Assembly: GCA_035623335.1 (NCBI GenBank)
Contig: DASPTQ010000106.1
Span: forward strand, 8,806-72,805
DNA from: JAFAGX01 sp035623335
GTDB lineage: Bacteria; Acidobacteriota; Terriglobia; Terriglobales; Acidobacteriaceae
Direction: 5' to 3'
Length of the DNA stretch: 64,000 nt
Part shown: positions 56,378 to 64,000 of the stretch, one piece after another
How the letters are laid out: each line of letters begins with the position of its first letter
How positions within the stretch are numbered: position 1 is the stretch's first letter
The notes under the pieces: generated by a model
What the model saw: the letters and a program-made list of their open reading frames with translations, nothing else
Database searches by the model: none
Told to the model about the DNA's origin: nothing
Position numbers and translations under genes: made by a program

Positions 56378-56404
56378 ACAATGTTTTTACAATCGCTAGA
56401 CAAT
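56378..56404 (-). promoter_or_regulatory. Three ATTGT direct repeats at 11-bp period
   Basis: On the minus strand ATTGT occurs three times with exact 11-base spacing (plus-strand ACAAT at 56378, 56389, 56400). Tandem repeats with this period are how OmpR/PhoB dimers bind. They lie 83 bases before the start of the regulator gene. Confidence 0.55.
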
Positions 56405-56615
56405 TTTTCGCTCTTAAGCCGGTTCCAGGAGATACGAGTTGGTGATCCGTGGTTTCGCCTATGCTTCTCCCGGCTGTGAACCTTCCCCCTAGGCTCGGCC
56501 TGGCCATAGGCTGTTCACTTTTCAGCCTTTTGCGGCCCATCCGTCGAGGGCTGGTCGGAAACCTGTTGAAGTTCGGCTCGACCTGAGGCCGCTTGTCGGT
56601 TGCCGGTTGATTTTC

Positions 56616-57014
56616 TTACTGTCGGTTGCGGGCGGCGAAATTGGCCAGGCGGTTGGCCTCGGTATTGTGCTCGCGGCTGACGTGAGAAATGGAAAACTTC
56701 AGACCTCGGGCCAGCTTGCGGCAGGTCCAATTCAGCGAGTAGAGGCGCGGGCTGCGACAGGCGTAGACACCTGTCATTTGCTTTACCACCACTTCCGAAT
56801 CGGAATAGACGTGGAGCTCACGCGCCTTGAGCAGCACGGCACACTGAAGAGCCTCCAGAAGAGCCGTGTATTCAGCAACATTATTGTCTTGCCAGCCGAT
56901 CCACTTGGCAATCCTGAGGGTCTCGGGAGTGGCGCCGTCGATCACCACTCCAATGCCGGACGGCCCCGGATTTCCCAGAGAGCCACCATCGATGTAGGCT
57001 ACCAGAGCTGACAT
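56616..57014 (-). CDS. Ribonuclease HI homologue with altered last catalytic Asp
   Basis: 132 residues from the ATG at 57014 (frame extends eight residues). RNase HI fold: VAYIDGGSLGNPGPSGIG (first Asp), NVAEYTALLEALQCA (Glu), LHVYSDSEVVVKQM (second Asp), and HVSREHNTEANRLANFAA, where the fourth acidic residue of the usual HNxxADxLA motif is Asn. E. coli RNase HI tolerates Asn at this position, so activity is plausible. It resembles the stand-alone RNase HI proteins that lack the basic handle region. It should hydrolyse RNA in RNA-DNA hybrids. Confidence 0.88.
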   Translation of the reverse strand: MSALVAYIDGGSLGNPGPSGIGVVIDGATPETLRIAKWIGWQDNNVAEYTALLEALQCAVLLKARELHVYSDSEVVVKQMTGVYACRSPRLYSLNWTCRKLARGLKFSISHVSREHNTEANRLANFAARNRQ

Positions 57015-57335
57015 TCGGAAGACTGAACTCAGTTGCACCCAAGATGCTTGACTTGTTCTCTCGCGTCAAGAGGCTACGATGATTCTCCTGTGAATTCTTG
57101 CAGGCAATTGCTTCTGTGCAAGAGGTTGTGGAAAAACTGCGCTCGCTTATTTTTTCTGTTCTAACTTCTCTGATGCCAGCGAATTGTTATGCACAGAATT
57201 CACAGCTGACCTGGCTGGCTTGCACCAAAAAGCGGCGTTGACATTTTCCCGGCAAGCATTTACTTTGGCGCGCGTCGACGGTCGAAAGGTCTGACTCAAA
57301 TAACACTGATCAGACCGAAGTAGGCTGGGTGATCC
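57015..57335. other. Intergenic stretch upstream of the structured RNA, no gene recognised
   Basis: This stretch begins at the RNase HI start and holds that gene's promoter. No open frame with a motif is seen. Confidence 0.4.
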
Positions 57336-57519
57336 GTTGGCTGGGGCAACCCGGCGAACGACCTGACCCGAAAAAGCCGGCTACTCTGCGAGGATGTAGC
57401 TGGGGTCAGGAGCTGCGAAAGCAGTGATTACATCAAGGGCCGTGATGGTGCATGACTCCACGCTGTCGGCTCCCTCGCAGGAGTTGGCAGCTAGAGCATA
57501 ACCAAGATCACGGCCTTTT
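57336..57519 (+). ncRNA. Predicted structured RNA with pseudoknot and terminator-like stem
   Basis: Several pairings nest in 180 bases with no open frame. CCGGC (57351-57355) pairs with GCCGG (57376-57380), and CCTGACCC (57362-57369), lying in its loop, pairs with GGGTCAGG (57403-57410): an H-type pseudoknot. A CTGC-GAAA-GCAG hairpin follows (57413-57424). A last stem, GGCCGTGAT (57438-57446) with ATCACGGCC (57507-57515), encloses a further CTCC/GGAG helix and ends in TTTT, resembling a rho-independent terminator. Transcription from the plus strand is inferred from that T run. I could not match it to a known riboswitch or small RNA; a free-standing sRNA or a leader of the gene at 57914 are both possible. 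Confidence 0.45.
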
Positions 57520-57541
57520 CCTTTTCCTTTTCCTTTTCCTT
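57514..57541. repeat. Six-base tandem repeat CCTTTT
   Basis: Four full CCTTTT units plus a partial one follow directly on the terminator-like stem. A simple repeat of this kind can vary in copy number by slippage. Confidence 0.8.
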
Positions 57542-57913
57542 CTTCCTTTGGTTACCTTCTCCGCATTACCTGCCGCTCGATTACCTAGAGGTTACTGCAA
57601 CCGCGTTGCCAACCTCCCGGCTCCTTCATCCCCTTAAGGTCACGGTGCAATGGGAACTGGCTTGCGCTTAGCCGTGGTCAAACGGAGGTCGCAATGCGAA
57701 CGAGATTCATCACTCTCTACCGCATCAAAGACGGCGTCCTGAGCGCAAATTGGCACGAACGGGTGACGTGTTTTCCACCATAACTTTGGGGAACTGATTG
57801 GCCGCCCAACGTAACCTTGCGTGTCACTCTTGGTTTCCATAGCATCTGCTTTCGAGGGTGGCACCGGATCGCGGTGCAAATTTCTGCGAATACATATCGA
57901 GGAGGAAGTTTCT

Positions 57914-58312
57914 ATGAAGTTTCTGAAATTCAGCCTGCTGGTTGCTTTGATTGTCGCAGCCTGTCTTCCGGGCTTCGCTCAATCCCAGCAATTGCGGTTG
58001 AACATTCCGTTTGATTTCGTGGTCAAGGGCAGGACTCTGCCCGCTGGGCACTACATCGTTAGGCGCGGGAACATTGGCGAGGACGTGTGGACGATTGAGA
58101 GCGGCCAGGGTTCTGCGATCTTTCTAACCAACCCGGTCGAATCGCCAAAGAAGGCCCATAACCCCAGCCTGGTCTTTGTGCGGTCCGGCGATCAGTACGC
58201 GTTGGTGCAGATCTGGGATGACGGACATCTCGGTCGGGAATTGCTGCTAACGAATGTGAAGCAAACGATGGTAGCTCAAGGTACCCAGTTGGTTGAAGTC
58301 AACGCCGAGTAA
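57914..58312 (+). CDS. Small secreted protein, VPFDFxVxxxxLPAG type
   Basis: 132 residues from the ATG preceded by GGAGGA; a frame to 57821 exists upstream. Signal peptide (LLVALIVAACLPGFAQS) then the family core NIPFDFVVKGRTLPAGHYIV, WTIESGQGSAIFLTNPVES and YALVQIWDDGHLGRELLLTN. Proteins with this core are very numerous in Acidobacteria and hypothetical. A related gene follows. It could use the upstream structured RNA as a leader, but about 390 bases lie between. Confidence 0.78.
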   Translation: MKFLKFSLLVALIVAACLPGFAQSQQLRLNIPFDFVVKGRTLPAGHYIVRRGNIGEDVWTIESGQGSAIFLTNPVESPKKAHNPSLVFVRSGDQYALVQIWDDGHLGRELLLTNVKQTMVAQGTQLVEVNAE

Positions 58313-58334
58313 TCCTACGCAAGCGACAACGACA

Positions 58335-58361
58335 GGACCTGCCGGAAACGGCGGGTCCTTT
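58335..58361 (+). terminator. Rho-independent-like hairpin
   Basis: GGACC-T-GCCG-GAAA-CGGC-G-GGTCC: two stacked perfect arms and a GAAA loop, followed by TTT. It separates the two related secreted-protein genes and may allow partial read-through. Confidence 0.55.
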
Positions 58362-58408
58362 CCTCGTTGCATGGTTCTGTGAACCCCGGCGGGGCAGAGG
58401 AGATATTC

Positions 58409-58828
58409 ATGAAAACGGCGAGATTGATCTCATCGGCCGTCCTAATACTGGTTTTAATGGCGCCACTTGGCGCACAGACCCGCGGGCAAGAGACGCAGCG
58501 ACTCACGGCGGAGGTTCCCTTTGACTTCATGGTCAAGCGGGTCATGTTCCCGGCGGGAGCGTACGTGGTTACGCTGGCAGGAGATCGAACCGTCTACCTG
58601 CGAGCCAGCCGCGGTCGAGAGTCGATGAGTATTGCGGCTGAGCCGATTCGAACGGTATCGCACTCCCGCTCGGCGCGACTGATCTTTTCCGAAGAGAACG
58701 GACACTATCAACTGCGCGAACTGTGGATGAATTCGACAACCGGGAGAGCCGTGCCGCCCACGGTCGAACTGCGCAACGTTCACGCCGCACGCTTGGAGGT
58801 GCGGGCCAGCTGCACGACCTGCCAGTGA
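58409..58828 (+). CDS. Small secreted protein, VPFDFxVxxxxxPAG type (paralogue)
   Basis: 139 residues from an ATG with GAGGAGA upstream. Signal peptide (ISSAVLILVLMAPLGAQT), then VPFDFMVKRVMFPAGAYVVT, VYLRASRGRESMSIAAEPIR and YQLRELWMNSTTGRAVPP. It shares the core of the gene at 57914 and is a diverged tandem copy. The C-terminus ends in a CTTC motif with a cysteine pair. Function unknown. Confidence 0.78.
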   Translation: MKTARLISSAVLILVLMAPLGAQTRGQETQRLTAEVPFDFMVKRVMFPAGAYVVTLAGDRTVYLRASRGRESMSIAAEPIRTVSHSRSARLIFSEENGHYQLRELWMNSTTGRAVPPTVELRNVHAARLEVRASCTTCQ

Positions 58829-58947
58829 CCTTCCGCCACGCTGCTTAGGCAATCCCAACCGCACCTGCACAGCCCATTCGCTTCTGGTCTTGGGCCCTTC
58901 GTCAGCTCTCGCGGACCTGGCTCGTGTGGTAGACTTCATTTTCTTCT

Positions 58948-59586
58948 ATGTCCATTCGGTTGTTGCTGGCCTCGAACTACGCCATGGTCCGCGAAGGGAT
59001 ACGTCTTTTGCTCGGGCCGGCGCGGGAGGTCAAGTTAGTCGGCCAAGCCGAATGTCTGGCGGAGGCCCCGCAGAAATACCGTGATCTGAGCCCCGACGTA
59101 GTGTTGCTCGACGTACCCGTGGAGGGCAGCTCCGGCGGCTTGCGGGCCGTCAGTCATATCGTCCGCAGCTCACCGGATGCGCGTGCCGTCGTGCTGACCG
59201 GCAATGACGATGTCGCCTATGCCAGGTCGATGCTGGCCGTGGGTGCTCGCGGCTACGTGGTCAAACACTCCCCCTCCTCGGCCCTGATTGCCGCCGTTCG
59301 CGTGACCGCCGCGGGCCGGAAGTTCATCGATCCGCGGGTCAGCAACGCCCTCGCCGTCGATCAGCACGACCACAAGTTGACCCTGAAGCGGCCGGCGCTG
59401 ACGCAACGCGAGATCGATGTTCTCGGTGATCTCGCGCGCGGTTACACCAATTCACAAACTGCCTCCCATCTACACCTAACTCTGCGCACAGTGGAGACCT
59501 ACCGTGCCCGGATCTATCGCAAGCTCCATATTCGCAATCGCGCCGAGCTGGTGAGCTACGCCATGGTTCGTTCCTTGCTGGCCTAA
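58948..59586 (+). CDS. NarL/FixJ-family regulator with altered acidic pocket
   Basis: 212 residues. Receiver with Asp55 in VVLLDVPVEGSSGG and Lys in YVVKHSPSS, but the Mg-binding acidic pair is lost (LLLASNYAMVREG, Ser-Asn for Asp-Asp). The LuxR helix-turn-helix is intact (LTQREIDVLGDLARGYTNSQ, LHLTLRTVETYRARIYRKL). Without the acidic pair Mg-dependent phosphorylation is doubtful, so it may respond by another route or be constitutively active. No kinase adjacent. It differs from the pair at 11027 and 12069. Confidence 0.88.
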   Translation: MSIRLLLASNYAMVREGIRLLLGPAREVKLVGQAECLAEAPQKYRDLSPDVVLLDVPVEGSSGGLRAVSHIVRSSPDARAVVLTGNDDVAYARSMLAVGARGYVVKHSPSSALIAAVRVTAAGRKFIDPRVSNALAVDQHDHKLTLKRPALTQREIDVLGDLARGYTNSQTASHLHLTLRTVETYRARIYRKLHIRNRAELVSYAMVRSLLA

Positions 59587-59702
59587 GAATGCAAAGATCC
59601 CGATCGGCCTGCGCCGTGGTCTGGGCAGCTTAGCGGTTGGGTTTACGGCAAAGGGATCTTCGAGCCCTTCGGCAGGCTGGATAAGCGGCGTTCCGAAAAA
59701 AC

Positions 59703-59921
59703 CTAATTCCTTCGAAGTTTTGCGTAGCCTCGAGGGGTGAGTCGCACCACCCCGCGCACTTGCTCCTCGATATACCCTTCGTTTCTCAGTTCCGCCATGG
59801 CGAGGCGGGCGAGCGAGGAGTCCAACAACGGCTTGGGCATGGTTACAAACTGGCCGGGATCCTCTTCGTAGGAGTGAGTCAGCGTAACGAGAAGTTCGTC
59901 CTGGACCATTTTCTGATGCAT
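59703..59921 (-). CDS. Small winged-helix-like hypothetical protein
   Basis: 72 residues. The order of elements resembles a short winged helix: MHQKMVQDELLVTLTHSY, PKPLLDSSLARLAMAELRNE (helix), GYIEEQVRGVVRLTPRGYAKL (wing). No cysteine, no signal peptide. It might be a small DNA-binding regulator. Spacing to the next gene start is 455 bases on the other strand. Confidence 0.6.
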   Translation of the reverse strand: MHQKMVQDELLVTLTHSYEEDPGQFVTMPKPLLDSSLARLAMAELRNEGYIEEQVRGVVRLTPRGYAKLRRN

Positions 59922-60376
59922 AAATAGCCTAATCGATGGTCCCTATCTTAGGGGCCGCCGGGCTTTGCGGGAATAGCAACTGCGTGCTATCCGATGGCCC
60001 ATTGGTAACCTCCTAACTTACTGTAAGCACGATACTTAAATGTTTTATGCGACAGCCGCGAGGGTGGCCAAAATCCGCCCTGCAGGCGGGCTTGGCCCAG
60101 TGTCTCGGGCGAAACCAGTGAGATCGCTCCTTAGTCCCCGGGAAGGACGAGAGGCCGCCATCGAGTTCCTTAAGTAACGTCCTGACTGTTTATGAGGTGC
60201 GACCATGGGACCAGCGCTGTGCGATTGTGTCATCGAATCCAAAGGTTTGACTGGCTGTTCAAAATTCTTCGGCAGGTGAGCCCGCTTTAATTCGCCAATC
60301 TGACAAGAACCGTTAGTACTCGCGTGACAAGCCTTGGTTGGCCGGTTTGATGTCATAGTCTGGTAAGCTCGGCCTG
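59922..60376. other. Intergenic leader of the polysaccharide operon
   Basis: No gene recognised. A hairpin is present (GGCCAA 60066-60071 with TTGGCC 60092-60097, enclosing CCGCC/GGCGG). No T tract. The stretch must hold the promoter of the downstream operon. Confidence 0.4.
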
Positions 60377-62233
60377 ATGCCAGCCAGTTGGAGGTCTGCC
60401 TTCCTAGTGGCGCTATTGGTGATAGGTCTCGCTGCGATCCGGAAAAAGACCAGCAGTCCGTTGCCCACGAGAGCGGCACCTCTGTTCCCCCTCCGTCACC
60501 AACACGCGGATCCGACCACGGAGTTTCCCGATCGGTTTCCCCTGCAAGTCGCAGTGCTTTGGACTGCTGCGGATACGAGTTCGGAAAATCCTTTGCCACT
60601 GGTGCACTCGCTCAAGGAGATGGGCATTCCGTTCTTGATCACTCGCAACCTTGACCAGGCCCTAAAGCATCGGCTCGTCATTCTCTACCCGAGCGTGGAT
60701 GCGCACACATTCAACGAAGATCAGGCCAAGCAATTGACAACTTTCGTCGAGAATGGCGGAACGGTCTTCGCTCAGAACGTATTTTGGGGCGGTTTACGCG
60801 ATCTTTTTGGCTTCCGCGAATTCAAACCTTCGCGGAAGCGCTATCACCTGGCCTTCGTCGGCCAGGACCCGGTGCTGAAATATCTAAATCGGCCGCAGGA
60901 GCGCGAAGTTCACTTGGGGAGCGAGAGCTATGACGAAATCTTCTGGAGCAACGGATATGTGCTGAGCGGCGGGGCCGTCGCACTGGCCGGTTTTGACGAC
61001 GGTACCGCGGCCCTGCTCAGCCACGCGGTTGGTAAGGGCCGCGTCTATCTTCTCGGACTGAGTTTGATGGACGTGGTGTTACGCAGTCAGAGCAATCGAG
61101 ATTTCGAAGCCGAGCGGCATTATGTGAATGCGTTCGAACCGGGAGCCGATGTATGGCTGTTGATTCTAAGGGCCTGGTACGAAGCCTATGGAGGCGACTG
61201 GGTGCGACTGACCACGATCCCCAACGGGCAGCGATCCGTACTGCTGCTCTCGCACGACGTCGATTGGCAGAACTCCTTTGCTCCCTGCCTTGACTTTGCC
61301 CGCATTGAGAAGGCAGACGAGGCGAAGAGCACCTTCTTCATTCAGACCAAGTATGTCGATGACGCCAACAGCAAGGCATTTTTTTGGCAAAGTCTGGGGC
61401 TTCTCCGGGAAATAAAGGCCGGAGGCTCGACCTTGGGCAGCCATTCCGTCATCCATTCGCGCGGTTTCAACAAGTTCGACCTGGGTTCAGGGCAGGAAAG
61501 GTACGCGAACTATCATCCCCGCGGACTCGGCTACGATACCGCTTCGGGCGCCACGGTCTTTGGCGAAATGCGCGTCAGTAAGGAATTGCTGGACGGGCAG
61601 ATCCCCGAGCAGAACACCATATTTTTTCGGGCTGGACATTTGCGGGTCCCGAGTTCTCTGCCCGAAGCTCTGGAGCGCTCCGGCTATGAATTCGACTCTT
61701 CGTTTACCGCCGACGATGTTCTTAGCAACTTTCCCTACGCCCTTCCGCTCAATCTGGGATTTGAGGAAGACAGCCAGATTTATGAGTTCCCGGTGACGAT
61801 CGAGGACGAAGAACCGCCCGGCTTCGCGAACCGATTACCGCAGGCTCTGGAGGTCATCCTGGCCAATGCGGAGAACGAAGCGGTCAACGTGTTGTTAGTT
61901 CACTCCAACGAGTCGGCACAAAAAGCCGCTGCCGAACAGGATTTGCTGCGGCAGCTTCCCACAGACATCGGCAAAAGCGACATGCTTAACTTTGCCCGAT
62001 TCTGGCAGGCTCGGGATCGGCTGAAGTGGAGCATTTCTCCAGGTTCCGAAGGTAACGAAGTCGCGCTCGAGGTCAGCACGGAAGAGCCAGTCGAGGGCCT
62101 CACGTTTGCATTTCGCCGGCCGATATCTCAGGCTTCCAAGGGAGCCACGATTTCCTCCGATCGCCACCGCGTTACTCTGCCGGAAGTCAACTCCGGGCAA
62201 ACCGCCGTAATCGAACTCCGCCTTGCGCGTTAG
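60377..62233 (+). CDS. Polysaccharide deacetylase-like (NodB) protein with GATase1-like N-terminal domain
   Basis: 618 residues. A short hydrophobic N-terminus (SAFLVALLVIGLAA) suggests export or a membrane anchor. Residues about 55-270 look like a glutaminase-I/beta-galactosidase-like Rossmann region (LVILYPSVDAHTFNEDQ, TFVENGGTVFAQNVFWGG). Residues 285-540 resemble a NodB deacetylase barrel (SVLLLSHDVDWQNSFA, KSTFFIQTKY, LGSHSVIHSRGF, FRAGHLRVPSSLP). The Asp and two His metal ligands are credible in the HDVDW and GSHSVIHS motifs. The C-terminal 80 residues are beta-rich. It heads the YaiO/HEAT operon, pointing to exopolysaccharide or envelope-sugar processing. Confidence 0.75.
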   Translation: MPASWRSAFLVALLVIGLAAIRKKTSSPLPTRAAPLFPLRHQHADPTTEFPDRFPLQVAVLWTAADTSSENPLPLVHSLKEMGIPFLITRNLDQALKHRLVILYPSVDAHTFNEDQAKQLTTFVENGGTVFAQNVFWGGLRDLFGFREFKPSRKRYHLAFVGQDPVLKYLNRPQEREVHLGSESYDEIFWSNGYVLSGGAVALAGFDDGTAALLSHAVGKGRVYLLGLSLMDVVLRSQSNRDFEAERHYVNAFEPGADVWLLILRAWYEAYGGDWVRLTTIPNGQRSVLLLSHDVDWQNSFAPCLDFARIEKADEAKSTFFIQTKYVDDANSKAFFWQSLGLLREIKAGGSTLGSHSVIHSRGFNKFDLGSGQERYANYHPRGLGYDTASGATVFGEMRVSKELLDGQIPEQNTIFFRAGHLRVPSSLPEALERSGYEFDSSFTADDVLSNFPYALPLNLGFEEDSQIYEFPVTIEDEEPPGFANRLPQALEVILANAENEAVNVLLVHSNESAQKAAAEQDLLRQLPTDIGKSDMLNFARFWQARDRLKWSISPGSEGNEVALEVSTEEPVEGLTFAFRRPISQASKGATISSDRHRVTLPEVNSGQTAVIELRLAR

Positions 62234-62329
62234 CTAACTCTCCGCCATATCTTTCACCTGCAAGGCACACCTAAGCTATTGAACTTGAGTAACTTACGGT
62301 AGTACTCCCATAAAGGCAAAATCAAGGAG

Positions 62330-63679
62330 ATGGTCACCAATCGGTGGCTGCGTCCGGAGTGTGCCTTCCCCAAGGCGAGCCGATTTCTATGGAGCTTGCG
62401 GGTGAGAACGATCGAAACAAGGCCAACTAACTCAAGGCCGGGAGGGAGCAGGGCAATCGCCCTCAAATTGGCAATCGCTCTCGGGTTATGGTCTGTCGGG
62501 ACAGCCTGGCCGTCGCCTGCACAAACTGCGAGCGACTGGCAGGAAAGAGTACGGAAGGAGGTGCAAGCGCAGCGCCTGGATGCCGCGCTCGACATCGTTG
62601 CCGAACGGCTCGGAACTGTGCCGGACGACTATGAAGCGCACGGTTGGCGGGGACGCCTGCTGGCCTGGAAAGGCCGCTGGTTCGAAGCCGAGAGCGAGTA
62701 CAAGCTGGTTCTCGAGAAGTTCCCCGATGACGTCGAGATTCTCACCGCCCTCTCGGACGTCTTGGTCTGGCAGCATAAGTATGCCGACGCCCTCCAGGTT
62801 CTAAACCATGCAACATCCATTGCCCCATCCGACCCTGAAGTTCTGAGCCGGCAGGCGCGCGTACTGACACTACTCGGTCGCACCAGGGACGCACGCTCGG
62901 AATATCAGCAACTTCTAAAGTTTGATCCGGACAATAAAGAGGCAAAGGCCAATCTCCTCGAAAATGCCAGATATGAGCTACGCCTGGGAAACGACACGGA
63001 TTTCTTCAACTTCGCCAACAATGCCGAGACCCAGAATGTCACCTTCACCTCGCATTGGAATCAGCGGTACGCGACGACCTTCGGACTCAGCGCCTACCAA
63101 AGGTTTGGCCAGGATGCGGTCAAGTTCCTAGGCAGCGGGGCGATGCACGTTACCGCGCACACCTGGGCTTCGATCGGCGGAGCGGTCGCCAATGATCAGG
63201 GAATTGTGCCAACCAACGAAGCCTTCTTCGAGGTCGGACATGGATTTCATTTGGACAATCGCTGGCTGCAAGGTCTGGAAAGCTCCTATCAGCAACATTG
63301 GTATTGGTACACCGGCGCGCACGTCCTGGCTCTGTGCACCACCCAGATTGCCTACCTGCCCCACAGGTTGAGTCTGGCTCTCGCGGTGACCGGTGCGCGC
63401 ACCGGTTTCGTCGGGCCCGCGGGGTGGGAGCCATCGGGATGGGTTAAACCGGGTTTCCCGGTGTTGCGCCGCGTCAACGGGTACGTTCTCTACGGAGTAG
63501 GCACGGAGAGCTTTGCCCAAATCGACCAAGTCGAACAGTTCGCCGCGCACACCTACGGCGGTGGGCTGCGGTATCGCTTTACCGAACGCCAGGACGTCGA
63601 GAGCTATGTAGCCCACGAAGATCGAAGCCATGGCCAGACCGACACCACGCTGGGATTCAACTATGGGATCCGTTTTTAG
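62330..63679 (+). CDS. TPR plus YaiO-like outer-membrane beta-barrel protein
   Basis: 449 residues from ATG 62330 (AAGGAG immediately upstream, spacing tight); a GTG at 62402 also gives a signal peptide (ALKLAIALGLWSVGTAWP). Three TPR-like repeats (DYEAHGWRGRLLAWKGRWFEA, DVEILTALSDVLVWQHKY, DPEVLSRQARVLTLLGRT) are followed by a YaiO-type barrel: strands such as YATTFGLSAYQRFGQ, THTYGGGLRYRFTERQ-like ends and terminal FNYGIRF. It would form the outer-membrane exit of a polysaccharide secretion system, analogous to TPR-barrel proteins in poly-GlcNAc or Pel export. The next gene starts inside its last 17 bases. Confidence 0.82.
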   Translation: MVTNRWLRPECAFPKASRFLWSLRVRTIETRPTNSRPGGSRAIALKLAIALGLWSVGTAWPSPAQTASDWQERVRKEVQAQRLDAALDIVAERLGTVPDDYEAHGWRGRLLAWKGRWFEAESEYKLVLEKFPDDVEILTALSDVLVWQHKYADALQVLNHATSIAPSDPEVLSRQARVLTLLGRTRDARSEYQQLLKFDPDNKEAKANLLENARYELRLGNDTDFFNFANNAETQNVTFTSHWNQRYATTFGLSAYQRFGQDAVKFLGSGAMHVTAHTWASIGGAVANDQGIVPTNEAFFEVGHGFHLDNRWLQGLESSYQQHWYWYTGAHVLALCTTQIAYLPHRLSLALAVTGARTGFVGPAGWEPSGWVKPGFPVLRRVNGYVLYGVGTESFAQIDQVEQFAAHTYGGGLRYRFTERQDVESYVAHEDRSHGQTDTTLGFNYGIRF

Positions 63680-64000
63680 CACGGTTGCAAAATCGGGGCC
63701 GGCTGGCCTGGTGCTGGGCGCGATCCTGATATCCCTTCTGGGAATCTTCGTGCTCGTAGGATTCATCGTGTTTCGCCGCTGGTATCGAGCGCGCTACTTT
63801 CGCCGAAGAAACGAGCGCACGGTTGCCTTGCGGGCCCAGTGGAACGACATAGTTTCGGGAAGGGTGACACCGCAGGATTGGTGTTTCGACTCGCTCGATG
63901 CCGAGATCGTGGAAACCATCCTGCTCGACAGCATCGAAGTGTCCGCAGCGGAAAATCTACCCGCGCTACTGGAGTGTCTTCGTACGAGCGGATTGCTCGA
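63663..64000 (+). CDS. HEAT-repeat-type inner-membrane protein (3'-partial)
   Basis: The frame from ATG 63663, overlapping the previous stop by 17 bases, stays open to the window edge (at least 112 residues). A membrane helix (AILISLLGIFVLVGFIVFRR) precedes a basic stretch (WYRARYFRRRNERT) and a region I recall from proteins with HEAT repeats in YaiO/glycosyltransferase operons (QWNDIVSGRVTPQDWCFD, SLDAEIVETILLDSIEV). A glycosyltransferase gene would be expected next. The HEAT call is from memory of the family, since the repeats lie outside the window. Confidence 0.65.
   Translation, partial: MGSVFSTVAKSGPAGLVLGAILISLLGIFVLVGFIVFRRWYRARYFRRRNERTVALRAQWNDIVSGRVTPQDWCFDSLDAEIVETILLDSIEVSAAENLPALLECLRTSGLL

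Noticed and set aside
57336..57519. SRP RNA, tmRNA, RNase P RNA, cobalamin, SAM or c-di-GMP riboswitch
   Set aside because: The conserved cores that I know for these classes are not present; only short chance similarities such as GGATGTAGCTGG.
57514..57541. CRISPR-like array
   Set aside because: Simple hexamer repeat without spacers; no cas genes.
60045..60599. 184-residue minus-strand frame before the deacetylase gene
   Set aside because: No similarity seen and it overlaps the N-terminus of a supported gene.

Overview
The window reads as chromosomal DNA of a soil-type Acidobacteriota (class Terriglobia; a Koribacter or Sulfotelmatobacter-like lineage is my guess). Pointers are the duplicated orphan ABC permease of the acidobacterial type, an ECF sigma factor coupled to a Ser/Thr kinase with TPR repeats, small secreted proteins with a VPFDFxVxxxxxPAG core, many GTG/TTG starts and fairly high G+C. 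No rRNA, tRNA, CRISPR array, prophage or insertion sequence was recognised.

Layout. 0-3.5 kb: an MGH1-like glucosidase (5' end cut by the window) overlapping a GH13 alpha-amylase. 3.6-25 kb: a signalling and stress district with a decayed Crp/Fnr gene, a formylglycine-generating-enzyme homologue, a DUF1254/DUF1214 protein, a receiver-ATPase hybrid, an SBF-type transporter, a DUF1232 protein, two divergent NarL-type regulators, a four-PAS histidine kinase, a PlpD-like patatin, GlsB/YeaQ, PilZ, amidohydrolase, pirin and HdeD proteins. A 16-bp palindrome close to CTGTCAATnTTGACAG recurs in front of many of these genes and looks like a shared, unnamed operator. 25-33.6 kb: KdsC-like phosphatase, a receiver/glutaredoxin-like/thioredoxin-reductase-like fusion paired with a cNMP-domain histidine kinase, two small genes, an ADOP permease and a decayed phosphoesterase gene.

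35.4-45.3 kb is the centrepiece: nine tightly packed, mostly overlapping genes that encode the whole route from hypoxanthine/xanthine to glyoxylate: xanthine dehydrogenase (Mo, 2Fe-2S and FAD subunits), PuuD-type urate oxidase, HIU hydrolase, OHCU decarboxylase (fused to the FAD subunit), allantoinase, allantoate amidohydrolase, ureidoglycine aminohydrolase and a plant-like ureidoglycolate amidohydrolase. All purine nitrogen would leave as ammonia, without urea.

45.4-56.3 kb: a small secreted protein, ECF sigma plus TPR kinase, an S1/P1-type nuclease with a C-terminal frameshift, a small OB-fold-like secreted protein, then a minus-strand set (OmpR regulator, histidine kinase, porin-like protein, cupredoxin) headed by three 11-bp-spaced direct repeats. 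56.6-60 kb: RNase HI homologue, a long non-coding stretch with a predicted pseudoknotted RNA, two related secreted proteins, an atypical NarL regulator and a small winged-helix-like protein. 60.4-64 kb: the start of an envelope or exopolysaccharide operon (deacetylase, TPR/YaiO-like beta-barrel, HEAT-type membrane protein cut by the window end).

All calls come from reading the sequence and remembered family motifs; no database search was possible.
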